Positions 41,175 through 42,640 of a stretch of DNA of 42,640 bases are shown piece after piece. Within the stretch, counting starts at the first letter, position 1, and the number at the start of each line of letters is the position of its first letter. A program made the position numbers and the translations under genes. This DNA is from Euryarchaeota archaeon UBA439 (GTDB lineage Archaea > Thermoplasmatota > Poseidoniia > Poseidoniales > Thalassarchaeaceae), in the NCBI GenBank assembly GCA_002497245.1, contig DANB01000006.1, positions 43,246 to 85,885 of the forward strand, given 5' to 3'. The notes beneath the pieces are model-generated. The model made no database searches, was not told where the DNA came from, and saw nothing but the letters and a program-made list of their open reading frames with translations.

Positions 41175-42640
41175 TCAAAGGAGCCCGTTTTCTGTTAATT
41201 TACCTGTTCCAGCCAGTACGACTGCAACAATTGACATTAATTTAATCAGAATATTCAGTGAAGGTCCCGATGTATCTTTGAATGGATCTCCTATTGTATC
41301 TCCAATAACAGCTGCATCGTGAGCTTCATCTCCTTTTTCAGCTCCAGTAATGTGACCTTGCTCAATAGCCTTCTTCGCGTTATCCCAAGCTCCACCTGCG
41401 TTTGCCATGAATAATGCCATTAGAACTCCTGTAACTAATGAACCAGCCAATAGTCCTCCTAATGCATCCCATCCCAAAACGTATCCTACAATAACAGGTG
41501 CAGAGACTGCTACTACTCCAGGCCCAACCATTTCTCTTAGGGCCGCTTGTGTAGAAATGTCAACACATTTCTTAGAATCGGGCTTCACGCCTTCTTTACC
41601 TTCTAGTAATCCTGGAATTTCTTTGAATTGTCTTCTAATCTCAATAACCATGTCTCCAGCAGCTTTTCCTACTGAAGTCATTGTCATTGCTGCAACTACG
41701 AATGGTAATCCTCCTCCAATCAAGAGTCCTATTACGACCATTGGATTTGTTAAATCTAAATCTAAGTCTCCATCGATTGCGGCAGTGTAGGCTGCGAATA
41801 ATGCAAGTGCGGTTAATGCCGCAGAGCCAATTGCGAATCCCTTACCTACTGCTGCGGTAGTGTTTCCAATTGAATCTAGTTCGTCAGTAATTGCACGTAC
41901 GTCATTTCCTAGAGAACTCATTTCAGCGATTCCACCTGCGTTATCAGCAACAGGTCCGTAAGCATCAACTGTCATTGTAACGCCAACAGTGGCCAACATT
42001 CCCATTGCTGCCATTGCGATACCATAGAGCCCCATTTCTCCTCCATCATTGAATTCATTAGCTCCAAGAATACCTAAAGAAATTAGAAGAATTGGTAAGA
42101 ATGTTGACATCATCCCAACTGATAGTCCAGCAATTGCATTTGTTGCAGGGCCTGTCTTTGACATCTCACCAATATGTGGAATTGCTTTAGTCTTGATTCC
42201 GAATACTGGTTCAATACCTGTGTAGTACTCGGTAACTAAACCAATCATAATTCCAACAATACTTCCTAGAACAACTGAGTGCATTACTCCCATTTCTACA
42301 TCAATTAATCCTTGTTCAATTGACAGGTATCCTCCTGCCCAGAAAAGTATAGCAGCGATAAATGTCGTATTTCTTAACGCCGCCGCCGCATCTGATCCAT
42401 TCTTCAAGAAAGTCATCGAAAATACTCCAATGATAGATGCGACATATCCAATTAAGCCAAGCATAATCGGCATCATAACATAATCAACACCCATATCTTC
42501 AGAGTTACTTGCAATAATCATTGCAGCAATAATAGAACCAACAAATGACTCAAATATATCTGCTCCCATACCTGCAACATCGCCAACATTGTCTCCGACA
42601 TTGTCTGCAATAACTCCAGGGTTTCTAGGATCATCTTCAG
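41175..42640 (-). CDS. hppA: Membrane-bound ion-pumping pyrophosphatase, C-terminal part (5' end beyond window)
   Basis: The reading frame runs through the right edge, so the N-terminal part is missing; about 488 residues are visible. The first visible residues encode DDPRNPGVIADNVGDNVGD, then VAGMGADIFESFVGS, the pyrophosphate-binding signature. Later GNTTAAVGKGFAIGSAALTA carries Ala and Gly at the positions that separate K+-dependent enzymes from K+-independent ones (which have Lys and Thr). The conserved C-terminal block KKAIEQG, then GDEAHDAAVIGDTIGDPFKD, is intact. It pumps H+ or Na+ using PPi energy. Which ion is not settled by these residues. Confidence 0.95.
   Translation of the reverse strand, partial: EDDPRNPGVIADNVGDNVGDVAGMGADIFESFVGSIIAAMIIASNSEDMGVDYVMMPIMLGLIGYVASIIGVFSMTFLKNGSDAAAALRNTTFIAAILFWAGGYLSIEQGLIDVEMGVMHSVVLGSIVGIMIGLVTEYYTGIEPVFGIKTKAIPHIGEMSKTGPATNAIAGLSVGMMSTFLPILLISLGILGANEFNDGGEMGLYGIAMAAMGMLATVGVTMTVDAYGPVADNAGGIAEMSSLGNDVRAITDELDSIGNTTAAVGKGFAIGSAALTALALFAAYTAAIDGDLDLDLTNPMVVIGLLIGGGLPFVVAAMTMTSVGKAAGDMVIEIRRQFKEIPGLLEGKEGVKPDSKKCVDISTQAALREMVGPGVVAVSAPVIVGYVLGWDALGGLLAGSLVTGVLMALFMANAGGAWDNAKKAIEQGHITGAEKGDEAHDAAVIGDTIGDPFKDTSGPSLNILIKLMSIVAVVLAGTGKLTENGLL

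Noticed and set aside
41407..41790. Plus-strand 127-residue open frame
   Set aside because: Antisense to the pyrophosphatase; Pro/Thr/Ser-rich shadow of a membrane protein.
1..42640. Mobile elements, prophage or defence islands
   Set aside because: No transposase, integrase, terminal repeat, restriction or toxin-antitoxin gene is visible; the window is core metabolism and surface proteins.

Overview
The window reads as a piece of a low-GC, gene-dense archaeal chromosome, most likely a marine planktonic Thermoplasmatota (Marine Group II / Poseidoniales-like). The evidence is a mix of markers. Archaeal ones are the archaeal aromatic-precursor enzymes (ADTH synthase, 3-dehydroquinate synthase II, GHMP-type shikimate kinase), RibL-type FAD synthase, a bacterio-opsin-activator HTH regulator, TATA-like promoter elements and T-tract terminators. 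Bacterial-type ones are RibE riboflavin synthase, subtilases, MoxR/DUF58 and AmpG-like transport. Ribosome-binding sites of the GGTGA/GGAGG type precede many starts. The lineage is an inference from gene content; there is no rRNA here. No insertion sequence, CRISPR array, integrase or phage gene is visible, and no gene-free stretch exceeds 300 bases (the longest is about 260 bases, 30908-31165).

Layout. Bases 1-29 hold the 3' end of a tRNA and its T-tract. A plus-strand block (112-9910) carries a large membrane protein, a MacB/LolCDE-like ABC exporter, exonuclease III, then a tightly overlapping four-gene shikimate/chorismate operon. That operon ends exactly where the convergent minus-strand operon begins: membrane protein, DUF58, MoxR ATPase and DUF4350-like protein (9911-14912).

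From 15067 to 35554 everything is on the minus strand. In transcription order it is a riboflavin operon (ribB-ribL-ribE-ribH); trxB with a ThiF/MoeB-rhodanese protein; a gap of about 260 bases with a repeated 9-base motif; a fused 2-oxoacid dehydrogenase E1 alpha-beta with an N-terminal zinc ribbon; a CaCA cation antiporter; an acyl-CoA dehydrogenase; a secreted subtilase; and then a molybdenum hydroxylase locus. The locus holds mocA, xdhC, a lipoprotein subtilase, an HTH_10 regulator, the 2Fe-2S, Mo and FAD subunits, and a secreted anchored protein.

The right end (35647-42640) has a divergent GHMP sugar kinase, an AmpG-like MFS transporter with a large secreted N-terminal domain, a glutaredoxin, an alpha/beta hydrolase, a lipoprotein and the C-terminal part of a membrane pyrophosphatase cut by the window edge.

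How the genes may work together: the aro genes make chorismate from ADTH-route precursors. The rib genes make FMN and FAD used by TrxB, acyl-CoA dehydrogenase and the Mo hydroxylase. E1 plus acyl-CoA dehydrogenase suggest branched-chain or similar acyl-CoA oxidation. MocA and XdhC mature the Mo enzyme, whose FAD subunit has the cysteine-rich insertion typical of 4-hydroxybenzoyl-CoA reductase. The most notable unexplained features are the motif cluster flanking the predicted E1 promoter and the 4-HBCR-like Mo hydroxylase locus with two subtilases.
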